Part shown: one piece after another, positions 27,012 to 35,083 of the stretch
Numbering within the stretch: position 1 is the stretch's first letter
Layout: each line of letters starts with the position of its first letter
The notes under the pieces: model-generated
The model's database searches: none
What the model saw: only the letters and a program-made list of their open reading frames with translations
What the model was told of the DNA's origin: nothing
NCBI RefSeq assembly: GCF_003946555.1
Contig: NZ_RHOO01000002.1
Coordinates: forward strand, 169,307-233,306
DNA length: 64,000 nt
Direction: 5' to 3'
Source: Companilactobacillus hulinensis
Lineage (GTDB): Bacteria; Bacillota; Bacilli; Lactobacillales; Lactobacillaceae
Translations under genes and position numbers: made by a program

Positions 27012-27515
27012 TTAAAGTGCAATATCAAAAATATCACTTTTGGCGAATGTTATTGAAATACACTGTAGTTTTTGTGTAAAGAATGCTTCTAAATCGAAGC
27101 TATCCAAGTTTATGTATGAAATTAAGTCATTTTGGTTAATTGTGAAGTGACTAATGGTGAAAAAATTTTGATCTGTCGTTGAAGCAAAACTATTTTGATT
27201 TTCGGCAATGATCGATAATACTTCTTGATTGACCGCATGGTCAGATGTTGAGATCGTCAAAAATTCAACATCGTTTTCAAAAAGTTGACTGGCGCAGTAT
27301 ATATCTGTAAGTAGACGATTGTTTGTAGTAGGTGCTTGATGCTGAATCACTTGGATATTCGGCTGATCTGCGAATTCATTTTTGGTTACTTTGTAATTAT
27401 TTGCTGAAGTTGGAATAATTATGTCAGAAGTCAATAATCTCAACTTGTTAACTACAGAGTTGAGGTCATCAAATGAATTAGTAGTCGATTCTTCGTTCAA
27501 AATTAATCCAATCAT
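27012..27515 (-). CDS. Degenerate MobA-like nucleotidyltransferase-fold protein
   Basis: 167 residues. It starts MIGLILNEESTT, resembling the first strand of MobA-type GTP transferases (IxGxILAGGxSxRMGxDK), but the glycine-rich nucleotide loop and its Lys are absent. A segment DVEFLTISTSDHAVNQEVL resembles the MobA strand carrying the metal-binding Asp. Directly downstream of moaC (23 bases) and upstream of nreA. A functional MobA is at 34057-34602, so this is probably a diverged paralogue with another role or a decaying copy. The assignment is tentative. Confidence 0.5.
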   Translation of the reverse strand: MIGLILNEESTTNSFDDLNSVVNKLRLLTSDIIIPTSANNYKVTKNEFADQPNIQVIQHQAPTTNNRLLTDIYCASQLFENDVEFLTISTSDHAVNQEVLSIIAENQNSFASTTDQNFFTISHFTINQNDLISYINLDSFDLEAFFTQKLQCISITFAKSDIFDIAL

Positions 27516-27538
27516 GTTTTTCCTCCATTAGTTATTAT

Positions 27539-28012
27539 TTAGTCAAATGTGAAATGACCACTTTTGCCGCCATCCTTTTCAACTAGATGAACATCGGTAA
27601 TAATCATTCCACGATCAATTGCTTTGCACATGTCATAGATTGTTAATAGTGATGTTTGCGCTGCGAGTAGGGCTTCAATTTCAACGCCAGTAACGTGCTT
27701 AGTTTTAACTTTTGTAGTGACAGTAATAGTCGTATCGTTATCATCTTCAAAGTGGATATCGACACCAGTAAGGGGAATGAGATGGCACATTGGAATTAGT
27801 GAACTTGTCTGTTTTGCGGCCATAATACCGGCAATTTGTGCAACAGCTAGTACATCACCTTTTTTTATTTTTCCTTCGTGAATGCGAAGAAGTGTTTCGT
27901 TATGCATTTGTATTTTCCCAGTGGCAATGGCAAATCTTGATGTGATTTGCTTGTCAGTAACATCAACCATTTTGGCTCTATTTTGGTCATTGAAGTGGGT
28001 TAATTCGTCCAT
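27539..28012 (-). CDS. moaC: Cyclic pyranopterin monophosphate synthase MoaC
   Basis: 157 residues. Converts the MoaA product to cPMP. Family motifs [52 protein letters not shown] and [26 protein letters not shown] are all intact. AAGGAG precedes the ATG at 28012. Coupled with the MobA-like gene downstream; a weak NreC-box-like sequence lies about 80 bases upstream. Confidence 0.96.
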   Translation of the reverse strand: MDELTHFNDQNRAKMVDVTDKQITSRFAIATGKIQMHNETLLRIHEGKIKKGDVLAVAQIAGIMAAKQTSSLIPMCHLIPLTGVDIHFEDDNDTTITVTTKVKTKHVTGVEIEALLAAQTSLLTIYDMCKAIDRGMIITDVHLVEKDGGKSGHFTFD

Positions 28013-28086
28013 TTTAATAACTCCTTTAAGCTAGAATATAAATATTTCTTTATTCAGAGTATATCAAGTGTGTTGATATATAAGTA

Positions 28087-28101
28087 TTAGGGGAAGTGCT
28101 C
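28087..28101. promoter_or_regulatory. Possible NreC-like site upstream of moaC
   Basis: TTAGGGGAAGTGCTC matches seven of the ten specified bases of TAGGG-N4-CCCTA and resembles the second narG box (TTAGGATAAGTGCTA). Low confidence without a motif search. Confidence 0.3.
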
Positions 28102-28129
28102 AAAACGGTGAATAAGATGATATACATGT

Positions 28130-28186
28130 AAAAAGAGTCATACCTAACTTGATGTAACAATACCAAGTTAGGTATGGCTCTCTTTG
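28130..28186. repeat. Stem-loop repeat family A, copy 2
   Basis: AAAGAGTCATACCTAACTTG and CAAGTTAGGTATGGCTCT arms around loop ATGTAACAATAC. Lies between moaC and the Feo genes on the minus strand and can terminate the latter. One base pair differs from copy 3 in a compensated way (C-G here, T-A there). Confidence 0.85.
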
Positions 28187-28213
28187 TGTATGTATTATGG
28201 CAGGTTCAATACG

Positions 28214-28378
28214 TTAGTTGCGCTGTTTACGTGCTTTATCAACCATCAATTTGGCTTCACATTTGTAATCGCAACCAGCACACTTACCTTGTTTTGATTT
28301 TTGAGTGATTTTAAAAATTTCATATCCTGCTAATCCAACAATGATTGCAGCAATCAATAGATTAATAAATAGTGTCAT
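28214..28378 (-). CDS. FeoB-associated Cys-rich membrane protein
   Basis: 54 residues: one N-terminal transmembrane helix (LFINLLIAAIIVGLAGYEIF) followed by KCAGCDYKCEAK, the CxxCxxxC pattern of the FeoB-associated family (PF12669). Lies 18 bases downstream of feoB on the same strand. Probably assists Fe(II) uptake at the membrane. Too short to be picked up by length-filtered gene calling. Confidence 0.85.
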   Translation of the reverse strand: MTLFINLLIAAIIVGLAGYEIFKITQKSKQGKCAGCDYKCEAKLMVDKARKQRN

Positions 28379-28396
28379 TTTTTTACCTCAAGTGTT

Positions 28397-30394
28397 TTAG
28401 AATAATAGACTTCCAATTTGAAAAATAATAAATGATAAAGTATATGCAATCAACAGGCTTGAAAGAACTGAATAGACAACCCATTTTGTTGAACCAGTCT
28501 CTGACTTGATAGTGCCAATAGTTGCGAAGCAAGGTACGTATAACAGAATGAATACTAGTAGTGCATAGGCAGAGACAGGAGTAAACATCGATCCAAAGGT
28601 GGCAATCAGTGCAGTTTGACTTGTGGTGTGAAATAGCACCATCATGCTTGAACTGATTACTTCTTTTGCGAGTATTCCAGTAAAGAGTGCGCTGATTGTT
28701 TCCCATGATTGAATACCTATGGGTGAAAATATTGGCAGCATCATCTTACCTAATAGTGCAGAAAAACTCTGATCGATATTCGTTACGAATCCACTAGGTC
28801 CGAAGTTAGATAATAACCAAATTAAAACAGTACCTGCGAATATGACAGTACCAGCTTTTTTGACAAATCCCTTACTCTTATCCCAAGTCCCACGCCAGAT
28901 GATGTCTAATCTAGGAATATGATATTTGGGTAATTCTACTATGAAGACTGTACTGTCTTCGACGTGGAAAATTATTTGATAAAACTTCGCCATACATAAT
29001 GCAACGGCAATTCCCAAGAAGTAAATGGATAAGACTATTAGTGCTTGATTACGTGGGAAGAAGGCTGCTACAAAAAGACTGTAGATCGGTAATCTGGCGG
29101 AACAGCTCATAAATGGAGAAATCAAAGTTGTAATCAATCTTTCCTTGGGTTGTTCGATAGTTCTAGCGGCCATAATTCCTGTGACGTTACATCCAAACCC
29201 AATGATAAGTGGGATGAATGATTTTCCATTCAAACCGATTGTTTGCATGATCCTATCGGTAACGAGTGCGGCTCGTGCCATATATCCTGAATCTTCTAGA
29301 AGTGATATACAAGCAAATAATGCGAATATCTGAGGGATGAAGGTGAGTACACCGCCAACTCCAGCAATCACACCGTCAACAATCAATGAACGCAAGAATG
29401 GCATAGCACCGATACTAGCAAGAAAATGGTCGGCATAAGTTGAGATTGGACCAGATAACAAGGAATTCAACTGATCAGATAACGGTGTTCCGATCCAATC
29501 GAATGATATCTTGAACATCAAGTAGAAAATGGCAATGAACACCGGCAATCCGAGGATTGGATTAGTGATGATACTGTCAATTTTCGAAGTCATTTCCACG
29601 TTTTTTGTATCAGTTAGATTTTCCTGTGCCGCACTTAAGGTTGAATCAATAAAGGCAAGGCGAGTTTTGAATATTTTGTCCTCAAAATTCTGTGCGTCAT
29701 AATATTCTTTTTGTTCTAGTAAAGGAGTTAATTTATTATGAACCGCATATTTACGAATGACTTTGTTCTTGTTGATGTACTGAATAGTCAGCCATCGAGC
29801 GTACGAAGGTGACATATCAAAGTGATTCACTAATTGTTCACTTGCCTGTCGAATCGCTTGTTGTACCATAAAGGGGTATTCCAATTTTAACGCTGGTTTT
29901 TCTCGCAACTGATCAGTAGGCATGGACAAGAGCTTGTCACGCAATTGACTGATACCATCTTTATTTCTAGCGTTGGTAGTTTCAATATGACAACCTAGTC
30001 TCTTGGATAAAGTAGGGATGTCATAGTAAATTCCAGAACGTTTGAGGTCATCGATCATATTCAGAGCGATAATTACAGGAGTACCATATTCTAATAACTC
30101 GATGGACAATAATAGATTACGTTTCAACTGTCCTGCATTTGTGACGTTCAGAATCACGTCAGCGTCGTTTGTTAATAAGTAATTGATGGCAACTGACTCA
30201 TCTTTGGTGATAGGATTTAAAGAGTAGATTCCTGGTAAGTCTGTGACAACCACTTTGGAGTGCTTAATATTTCCCATTTTTTTCTCGACCGTGACACCAG
30301 TCCAGTTACCCACGTAGGCATATGAATCAGTGATTTGGTTGAAAATAGTGGTTTTGCCAGTGTTAGGATTCCCCATTAGGGCGACAGTAGTCAT
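28397..30394 (-). CDS. feoB: Ferrous iron transport protein B
   Basis: 665 residues. N-terminal G domain with GNPNTGKTTIFN (G1), DLPGIYSL (G3) and NMIDD (G4), then about ten transmembrane helices with the Gate motifs (FIPLIIGFGCNVTGIMAAR, SCSARLPIYSLF). Imports Fe(II), needed here for the many Fe-S enzymes of nitrate respiration. Its ATG overlaps the feoA stop by one base. Confidence 0.96.
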   Translation of the reverse strand: MTTVALMGNPNTGKTTIFNQITDSYAYVGNWTGVTVEKKMGNIKHSKVVVTDLPGIYSLNPITKDESVAINYLLTNDADVILNVTNAGQLKRNLLLSIELLEYGTPVIIALNMIDDLKRSGIYYDIPTLSKRLGCHIETTNARNKDGISQLRDKLLSMPTDQLREKPALKLEYPFMVQQAIRQASEQLVNHFDMSPSYARWLTIQYINKNKVIRKYAVHNKLTPLLEQKEYYDAQNFEDKIFKTRLAFIDSTLSAAQENLTDTKNVEMTSKIDSIITNPILGLPVFIAIFYLMFKISFDWIGTPLSDQLNSLLSGPISTYADHFLASIGAMPFLRSLIVDGVIAGVGGVLTFIPQIFALFACISLLEDSGYMARAALVTDRIMQTIGLNGKSFIPLIIGFGCNVTGIMAARTIEQPKERLITTLISPFMSCSARLPIYSLFVAAFFPRNQALIVLSIYFLGIAVALCMAKFYQIIFHVEDSTVFIVELPKYHIPRLDIIWRGTWDKSKGFVKKAGTVIFAGTVLIWLLSNFGPSGFVTNIDQSFSALLGKMMLPIFSPIGIQSWETISALFTGILAKEVISSSMMVLFHTTSQTALIATFGSMFTPVSAYALLVFILLYVPCFATIGTIKSETGSTKWVVYSVLSSLLIAYTLSFIIFQIGSLLF

Positions 30395-30624
30395 TACAAT
30401 TGACCTCCGACTAAAATCCTGAATACCTTGTAGCGAACTCCTATTTGTTGGTGATCGACCTCAATAATAACTGGACCATGCATCGGAAAGAATCTAATCA
30501 CGGTTAAGTTGCTTCCATCGTGAATACCGAGGCTATGTAGACGTTGCTTAGTTGGAGTATCTAATTGTTCAATGTTACAAACTGAAAAATGTTGATTGAT
30601 TATAGACTCAGAAATCAGTTGCAT
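30394..30624 (-). CDS. feoA: Ferrous iron transport protein A
   Basis: 76-residue SH3-like FeoA (CNIEQLDTPTKQRLHSLGI, GPVIIEVDHQQIGVRYKVFRIL). Start ATG 30624 is seven bases after AGGAGG; the longer upstream frame has no such site. It regulates or stabilises FeoB. First gene of feoA-feoB-FeoB-associated. Confidence 0.92.
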   Translation of the reverse strand: MQLISESIINQHFSVCNIEQLDTPTKQRLHSLGIHDGSNLTVIRFFPMHGPVIIEVDHQQIGVRYKVFRILVGGQL

Positions 30625-30653
30625 GATACATCCTCCTGAAATAATATTCCAAA

Positions 30654-30676
30654 AGTAAATAAAATATTTATTTACT
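30654..30676. promoter_or_regulatory. Inverted repeat upstream of feoA, candidate iron-regulator operator
   Basis: AGTAAATAAA-ATA-TTTATTTACT, perfect ten-base arms, about 30 bases upstream of the feoA start. Position and symmetry fit a Fur- or DtxR/MntR-type operator; the binding protein is not in the window. Confidence 0.4.
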
Positions 30677-30880
30677 AGTGAAAACGTGAACTTTTGATAA
30701 TACATATTATGACACGTTTCATTTTGTTTGTGTATGGGTAATTTACCTAATTTTATTTTGGAATATTTACAGGTAGAATAATTGGTATAAAAGGTTATTT
30801 TGAAGCTATTTATTGTAATTTAGATAATAATATTTATATTGCTATATAAAAAAGGAATATTGAAAAAGGCGGATCAAATA

Positions 30881-31792
30881 ATGGTACTTGATAGTGAATT
30901 TTTGGAAGATTTTGAAATGGATGCTAATGATCATGGGGAACCGCATTGGTTTGTTGACAAACGAATCGAAGCACTAAAGAAATTTGAGGAGCTATCCTAT
31001 CCTGACTCCGATAAAATTGACTTGAATCTATTAAAAATCCAAGAGTTAAAATGGAAGAGATCGGATAAGGCATTGATTCCTTCAATTAATGACACAGAAA
31101 ATATTGAGATAGTGCAAGTTGGACAAAGAATCGTGGTCAATACGTTACCAGATGAATTGGAAGAACAAGGTGTCATAATAACTGATGTCTTCACGGCATT
31201 TCGTCAGCATCCAAGACTTATCCAAAAGGCCTTTATGGACAAGGTAATTAAACCAGATGAAGACAAGTTAACTGCGTTTCATGCAGCAATGATCAATAGC
31301 GGGGTATTTGTTTATGTTCCTAAAGAGTTGAGGTTAAATAAGCAGATTAATTTGCATGTAATTCAGGATAATACTCTAAAGATACCTTTGATCACTCATT
31401 TGTTAATAGTTGCTGAGAATGATTCCAGCGTGAATATTGCTGAGGATATAACTCACACAGGTGAAAATATTAATATTTTCAACGGGTTCACGGAAGTACT
31501 TACGAGAGCTAATGCAAATGTTGAATTGAAGGTTACTAATAACTTGTCTGATAAGTCAATTTTGTTTTTAAAAGACAAATCATATTTAGGAAGAGATTCA
31601 ATAATTAATTGGCAGGAAAACTTAAAAAATGATGGTCCAACATACGCCAGTATAGAAGGTAATTTGTTTGGCAGTGATTCAAAACTAATAACTACTTTGA
31701 ATCTCAATAATGACGATAAAGAAATTTTGACTAATATAGTGAAGCATGGCAAAAATACTGTGAGTGAATTTAGTCAGAATCTAAATAATTAG
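30881..31792 (+). CDS. SufD/SufB-like protein truncated at the C-terminus
   Basis: 303 residues from ATG 30881. The N-terminus (HGEPHWFVDKRIEALKKFEEL) and the beta-helix start (VFVYVPKELRLNKQINLHVI, THLLIVAENDSSVNIAED, INWQENLKNDGPTYASIEG) are SufD-like. It stops in the core near KHGKNTVSEFSQNLNN, so about 110 C-terminal residues of normal SufD, including the conserved GxIxxGA and His/Glu region, are missing. No continuation in any frame downstream. Either a specialised short paralogue or a pseudogene. Confidence 0.6.
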   Translation: MVLDSEFLEDFEMDANDHGEPHWFVDKRIEALKKFEELSYPDSDKIDLNLLKIQELKWKRSDKALIPSINDTENIEIVQVGQRIVVNTLPDELEEQGVIITDVFTAFRQHPRLIQKAFMDKVIKPDEDKLTAFHAAMINSGVFVYVPKELRLNKQINLHVIQDNTLKIPLITHLLIVAENDSSVNIAEDITHTGENINIFNGFTEVLTRANANVELKVTNNLSDKSILFLKDKSYLGRDSIINWQENLKNDGPTYASIEGNLFGSDSKLITTLNLNNDDKEILTNIVKHGKNTVSEFSQNLNN

Positions 31793-31862
31793 TTGAGTAA
31801 AATGTATATCTGGCTCACAATGATAATATATTCAAATCGGACCGGTGAGGAGAAATTATTGT

Positions 31863-32543
31863 ATGATATTAGAACGAGAAAATATGATTAATATTAAGCA
31901 AGTTGAGAGGGAACTGGGATTATATTCTGATCAAGAAGAGATCCACGATATAAGTAAACTTGTAGCTTATTATCAACTTTGTCATTCTGCTGTAGGAGAA
32001 TTTGGAACCAAATTAGAGAATCTTGATGATGATTATCGAGTTCGGCACAATCATAATCCTATCCATCATATTGAAGTGCGAATGAAAGACGTTGGCAGCT
32101 TAATTGAAAAACTAAGCCGAAAGAATCTTCCAATAAAGTTTCAGAGTATTAAGGATAATATCTATGATGTCGGTGGCATTAGAGTAGTCACAAATTATAT
32201 CGATGATGTATATACGGTTGAAGAAAATCTGTTGGCACAAAGTGACGTTAAGTTGTTGCGTCGTAAAGACTATATTAAGAGTCCCAAGAAAAGTGGATAT
32301 CGAAGCTTGCATTTGGTATTGACGGTTCCAGTATTTCAATCTGATGGTGTACAAGTCACACCCGTTGAGATTCAGATTCGTACCGTTGGAATGGATATGT
32401 GGGCTAGTTTGGAACACAAGCTTCGTTATAAGACGGCAGAACCTGAGGTTAAGGTTGCTGAGTATTCGGAGTCACTGCAAGGATATGCTGATGAAATTAA
32501 TGGAATTGAGCATAATTTGCAAGAAATATTCCATAATCTATAA
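31863..32543 (+). CDS. Small alarmone synthetase ((p)ppGpp synthetase, RelQ/RelP-like)
   Basis: 226-residue single-domain RelA/SpoT nucleotidyltransferase. Typical segments: IYDVGGIRVVTNYIDDVYTV, KDYIKSPKKSGYRSLHLVL and PVEIQIRTVGMDMWASLEHK. No hydrolase, TGS or ACT domain, hence a small alarmone synthetase. ATG 31863 lies about ten bases after GAGGAG. Which subfamily (RelP or RelQ) cannot be decided by eye. Confidence 0.88.
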   Translation: MILERENMINIKQVERELGLYSDQEEIHDISKLVAYYQLCHSAVGEFGTKLENLDDDYRVRHNHNPIHHIEVRMKDVGSLIEKLSRKNLPIKFQSIKDNIYDVGGIRVVTNYIDDVYTVEENLLAQSDVKLLRRKDYIKSPKKSGYRSLHLVLTVPVFQSDGVQVTPVEIQIRTVGMDMWASLEHKLRYKTAEPEVKVAEYSESLQGYADEINGIEHNLQEIFHNL

Positions 32544-32622
32544 ACTTAAAACTTGCCTTCATATAATGTATCTCGGTATAGTTGTTTAGTTGTAATTAAT
32601 TATTTTGATTGGAGATGAGATT

Positions 32623-33618
32623 GTGACCCAGTCACCTTACTGGAATCGCATCGCAGAAAAAGCAAAGAAAGAGAATCGGCCATTCTTCAGCTTGGCACCA
32701 ATGGAAGCTGTTACCGGTTCTGTTTTTCGTCGTGTAGTTCAAAGAGCAGCTGCACCAGATGTTTTTTATACAGAATTTACTAATGCGCTAAGTATCACCC
32801 ATCCGTTAGCTAAAGAGGCTACTAAAGGACGTTTGTATATAGATCCAAAAGAAGACCCTAAGCCAGTTGTTCAACTGTGGGGTAATAATGGCGATGATTT
32901 TGCCAGAGCTGTTAAAGAAGTCGAGAAGCAAGGTTATGAGGCAATTGACATTAATACTGGTTGTCCTGATATTGCAGTGATCAAGAATCATAGTGGAAGT
33001 GATTTGATTCGTCATTTTGATACAGCCAAGGAAGTAATTGAAGGGGCACGTAAGTCCGATTTGCCAGTGACCGTTAAGACAAGAATTGGCTATAGTGAAA
33101 TCGATGAATATAAGACATGGATTCCATTCTTGCTAGAGCAGGATGTGCCAGTTTTAACAGTTCACATGCGTACTCGTGAAGAGATGAGTAATGTACCGGC
33201 TCACTATGAATTAATTGATGATATTGTGAAAATGCGTGATGAGATAGCACCGGATACATTACTGCAGATTAATGGTGATATTGCCGATTATCGGGCAGGG
33301 ATGCAACTGTATCATGAACATCCCGGAATAGATGGAATAATGATTGGGCGCGGTATTTTTACTAATCCGTACGCTTTTGAACCAGTCCCTAAAGAACATT
33401 CAACTCATGAACTACTTAACTTGCTTCGTTACCAGTTGGATTTGTATGACGAGTTTGTTGCCAAAGGAATTCCTGGTCACTTTGCTCCATTGCAAAGGTT
33501 CTTTAAGATCTATGTGCGTGGGATGAAAGGTGCTTCAGCTGTTAGAAATGATTTGATGCAGACGAAGACTACCGATGATGCACGTGCCGTAATTGATCGA
33601 ATTGATATTGATAAGTAG
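32623..33618 (+). CDS. dus: tRNA-dihydrouridine synthase
   Basis: 331-residue FMN TIM-barrel reductase of tRNA uridines. LAPMEAVTGSVFRRVV at the N-terminus, INTGCPDIAV with the catalytic Cys, VKTRIG, TVHMRTREEM, NGDI and IMIGRGIFTNPYAFE. GTG 32623 follows GGAGATGAG with good spacing. Which dihydrouridine position is made is not evident. A family B stem-loop follows. Confidence 0.9.
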   Translation: MTQSPYWNRIAEKAKKENRPFFSLAPMEAVTGSVFRRVVQRAAAPDVFYTEFTNALSITHPLAKEATKGRLYIDPKEDPKPVVQLWGNNGDDFARAVKEVEKQGYEAIDINTGCPDIAVIKNHSGSDLIRHFDTAKEVIEGARKSDLPVTVKTRIGYSEIDEYKTWIPFLLEQDVPVLTVHMRTREEMSNVPAHYELIDDIVKMRDEIAPDTLLQINGDIADYRAGMQLYHEHPGIDGIMIGRGIFTNPYAFEPVPKEHSTHELLNLLRYQLDLYDEFVAKGIPGHFAPLQRFFKIYVRGMKGASAVRNDLMQTKTTDDARAVIDRIDIDK

Positions 33619-33639
33619 ATATCTGAGAGCAAAATAAAA

Positions 33640-33726
33640 CATGCTTAACTTTCGAGCATTAAGACAAATAGAGCTGTAATCCGATTTTGGATTACAGCTC
33701 TATTTGATTTATGCGGAAAAAATTGT
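33640..33726. repeat. Stem-loop repeat family B, copy 1 (also terminator)
   Basis: Core hairpin CAAATAGAGCTGTAATCC (33665-33682)/GGATTACAGCTCTATTTG (33689-33706) with conserved flanks CTTAACTTTCGAGCATTAAG before and GATTTATGCGGAAAAAAT after. Homologous copies at 53800-53872 and 58773-58857. Confidence 0.85.
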
Positions 33727-33811
33727 ATTTTATTGCACATTTATGCTTGTCAGACAGTGTACCTTGTAACATCTTTCTACGGGCTACGTGGGTTGACTTT
33801 TGTTGTCAGTT

Positions 33812-34060
33812 CTAATATTCAGCTTCTTCAGTATTGAAATCAGGATCAGCAAATTGTTTATAAAAATCATAATCTTTTTTGATCAACATGATTCGACGCT
33901 CTAGTTCTTCAATTGCCTGATCTTGTTCCAATGTTCTTAGATCATCACGTTGGGTTTGTTCTTCATTCTCCAACAATGTACGTTGAATGCTCAAGTCATT
34001 CAAACATATTTTGATCATTTTTTGGAAATCACCACGACTCATTTCGGTTTGTGCCTTCAT
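33812..34060 (-). CDS. Unrecognised 82-aa coiled-coil-like protein coupled to mobA
   Basis: Charged, helical small protein (EEQTQRDDLRTLEQDQAIEE, LERRIMLIKKDYDFYKQF) ending in acidic DPDFNTEEAEY. Its ATG overlaps the mobA stop by four bases, so it is translated with the Moco operon and is the last gene of moeB-moaB-moeA-mobB-mobA. No family recognised; perhaps an accessory factor. Confidence 0.65.
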   Translation of the reverse strand: MKAQTEMSRGDFQKMIKICLNDLSIQRTLLENEEQTQRDDLRTLEQDQAIEELERRIMLIKKDYDFYKQFADPDFNTEEAEY

Positions 34061-34602
34061 TTTAAATCCTCCGGATAATTGATGTTTTTCAAATAGCCAT
34101 CGTAACTTCGTGCTTGGCAGCCAGCATCATTTAGCAAGCTGTACCAGCGATAGCTTCGTAAATTAACATATTTTTCTAACATTTTAATGTTAAGCCTTAA
34201 GTGACAACAAGTGTAGTAGGGAACTTGCTTAATTTTGATGTACCCAAAGTCTGACTTTAAAAATCGAATTGCATTTTGATCAATAATATAATCCGTTGCA
34301 ATAATGAGCAGATCTGCTTCGACAAGTTGAGTGGTTTGAAAATATGACCAAAGAGCTGACATTGGACCACAGTCTATCATTGGAGCTACGTCAGGAATTA
34401 CTATTGAATTATCATCCAGCACTTTAGTGATTTTTGCAGTATTGTTTTGATTCGTTGAAACAAAGCAATTGTCAACATATGGAAGCGTGAGATTTGCAGT
34501 ATATAATACATTTGGGATAACGATATCGTTGAAATGTTTAAGTGCTTTGTCACTTTGGTATCTAGTCGACTTTCCACCTGCAAGTATTATGCTATCAGTC
34601 AT
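34057..34602 (-). CDS. mobA: Molybdenum cofactor guanylyltransferase MobA
   Basis: 181 residues. N-terminal nucleotide loop ILAGGKSTRYQSDKAL matches the LAGGxSxRxGxDK signature (the usual second-half Gly is Gln-Ser here), and a LIIATDYI strand carries the metal Asp. Adds GMP to molybdopterin to give MGD for NarG. Overlaps mobB by eight bases and the 82-aa gene by four. Confidence 0.88.
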   Translation of the reverse strand: MTDSIILAGGKSTRYQSDKALKHFNDIVIPNVLYTANLTLPYVDNCFVSTNQNNTAKITKVLDDNSIVIPDVAPMIDCGPMSALWSYFQTTQLVEADLLIIATDYIIDQNAIRFLKSDFGYIKIKQVPYYTCCHLRLNIKMLEKYVNLRSYRWYSLLNDAGCQARSYDGYLKNINYPEDLK

Positions 34603-35083
34603 TTTTAATTTCTCTCACAAAATTCAAAATAAAGTTTAGTCTGCTGTCCTCATCTTCGATGTCGATCACGTTGTCAGACTTGTTTCCTTGGATAGTCGCA
34701 AAGTATTTGATATTGGTGATATTGTCAAAATCTGCTGGTGTCTCGTCAGGTTTAAGCAACACAATTTTTGGAAAGTCTAGTTCTTTCATCCCTTCAATGA
34801 CAATGAAGTCAGCAGACGTAGTTTTCTGGAGTTGTTCGATTTTTTCCAGATCACTAGTTGGAAGATGTCGTTGATAGTGAATCGTTTGTTCATCATTCAG
34901 TAATAATACGTCATTGGAATAGTGGAAGAACTTACCAGTGTCAGTATTTGTCGAGACTTCTATAGGCGTGTGGGTGTGTTTAATGACGCTGAAACTATCA
35001 AGTGAATTATCCATTAAAAATTCTTGTAGCAAGGTCGTTTTGCCGCTTTTTTTGTGTCCGACTATTTGAAAGGTAGTAGCCAT
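34595..35083 (-). CDS. mobB: MGD biosynthesis adapter MobB
   Basis: 162 residues. P-loop VGHKKSGKTTLLQEF, HTHTPIEV and DFIVIEGMKELDFPKIVLL are MobB signatures. GTP-binding helper of MobA in guanylation. Overlaps moeA by 22 bases and mobA by eight. Confidence 0.93.
   Translation of the reverse strand: MATTFQIVGHKKSGKTTLLQEFLMDNSLDSFSVIKHTHTPIEVSTNTDTGKFFHYSNDVLLLNDEQTIHYQRHLPTSDLEKIEQLQKTTSADFIVIEGMKELDFPKIVLLKPDETPADFDNITNIKYFATIQGNKSDNVIDIEDEDSRLNFILNFVREIKND

Noticed and set aside
30839..30881. TTG start for the SufD-like gene
   Set aside because: No Shine-Dalgarno; the extra residues are Lys-rich and unlike SufD. ATG 30881 is preferred.
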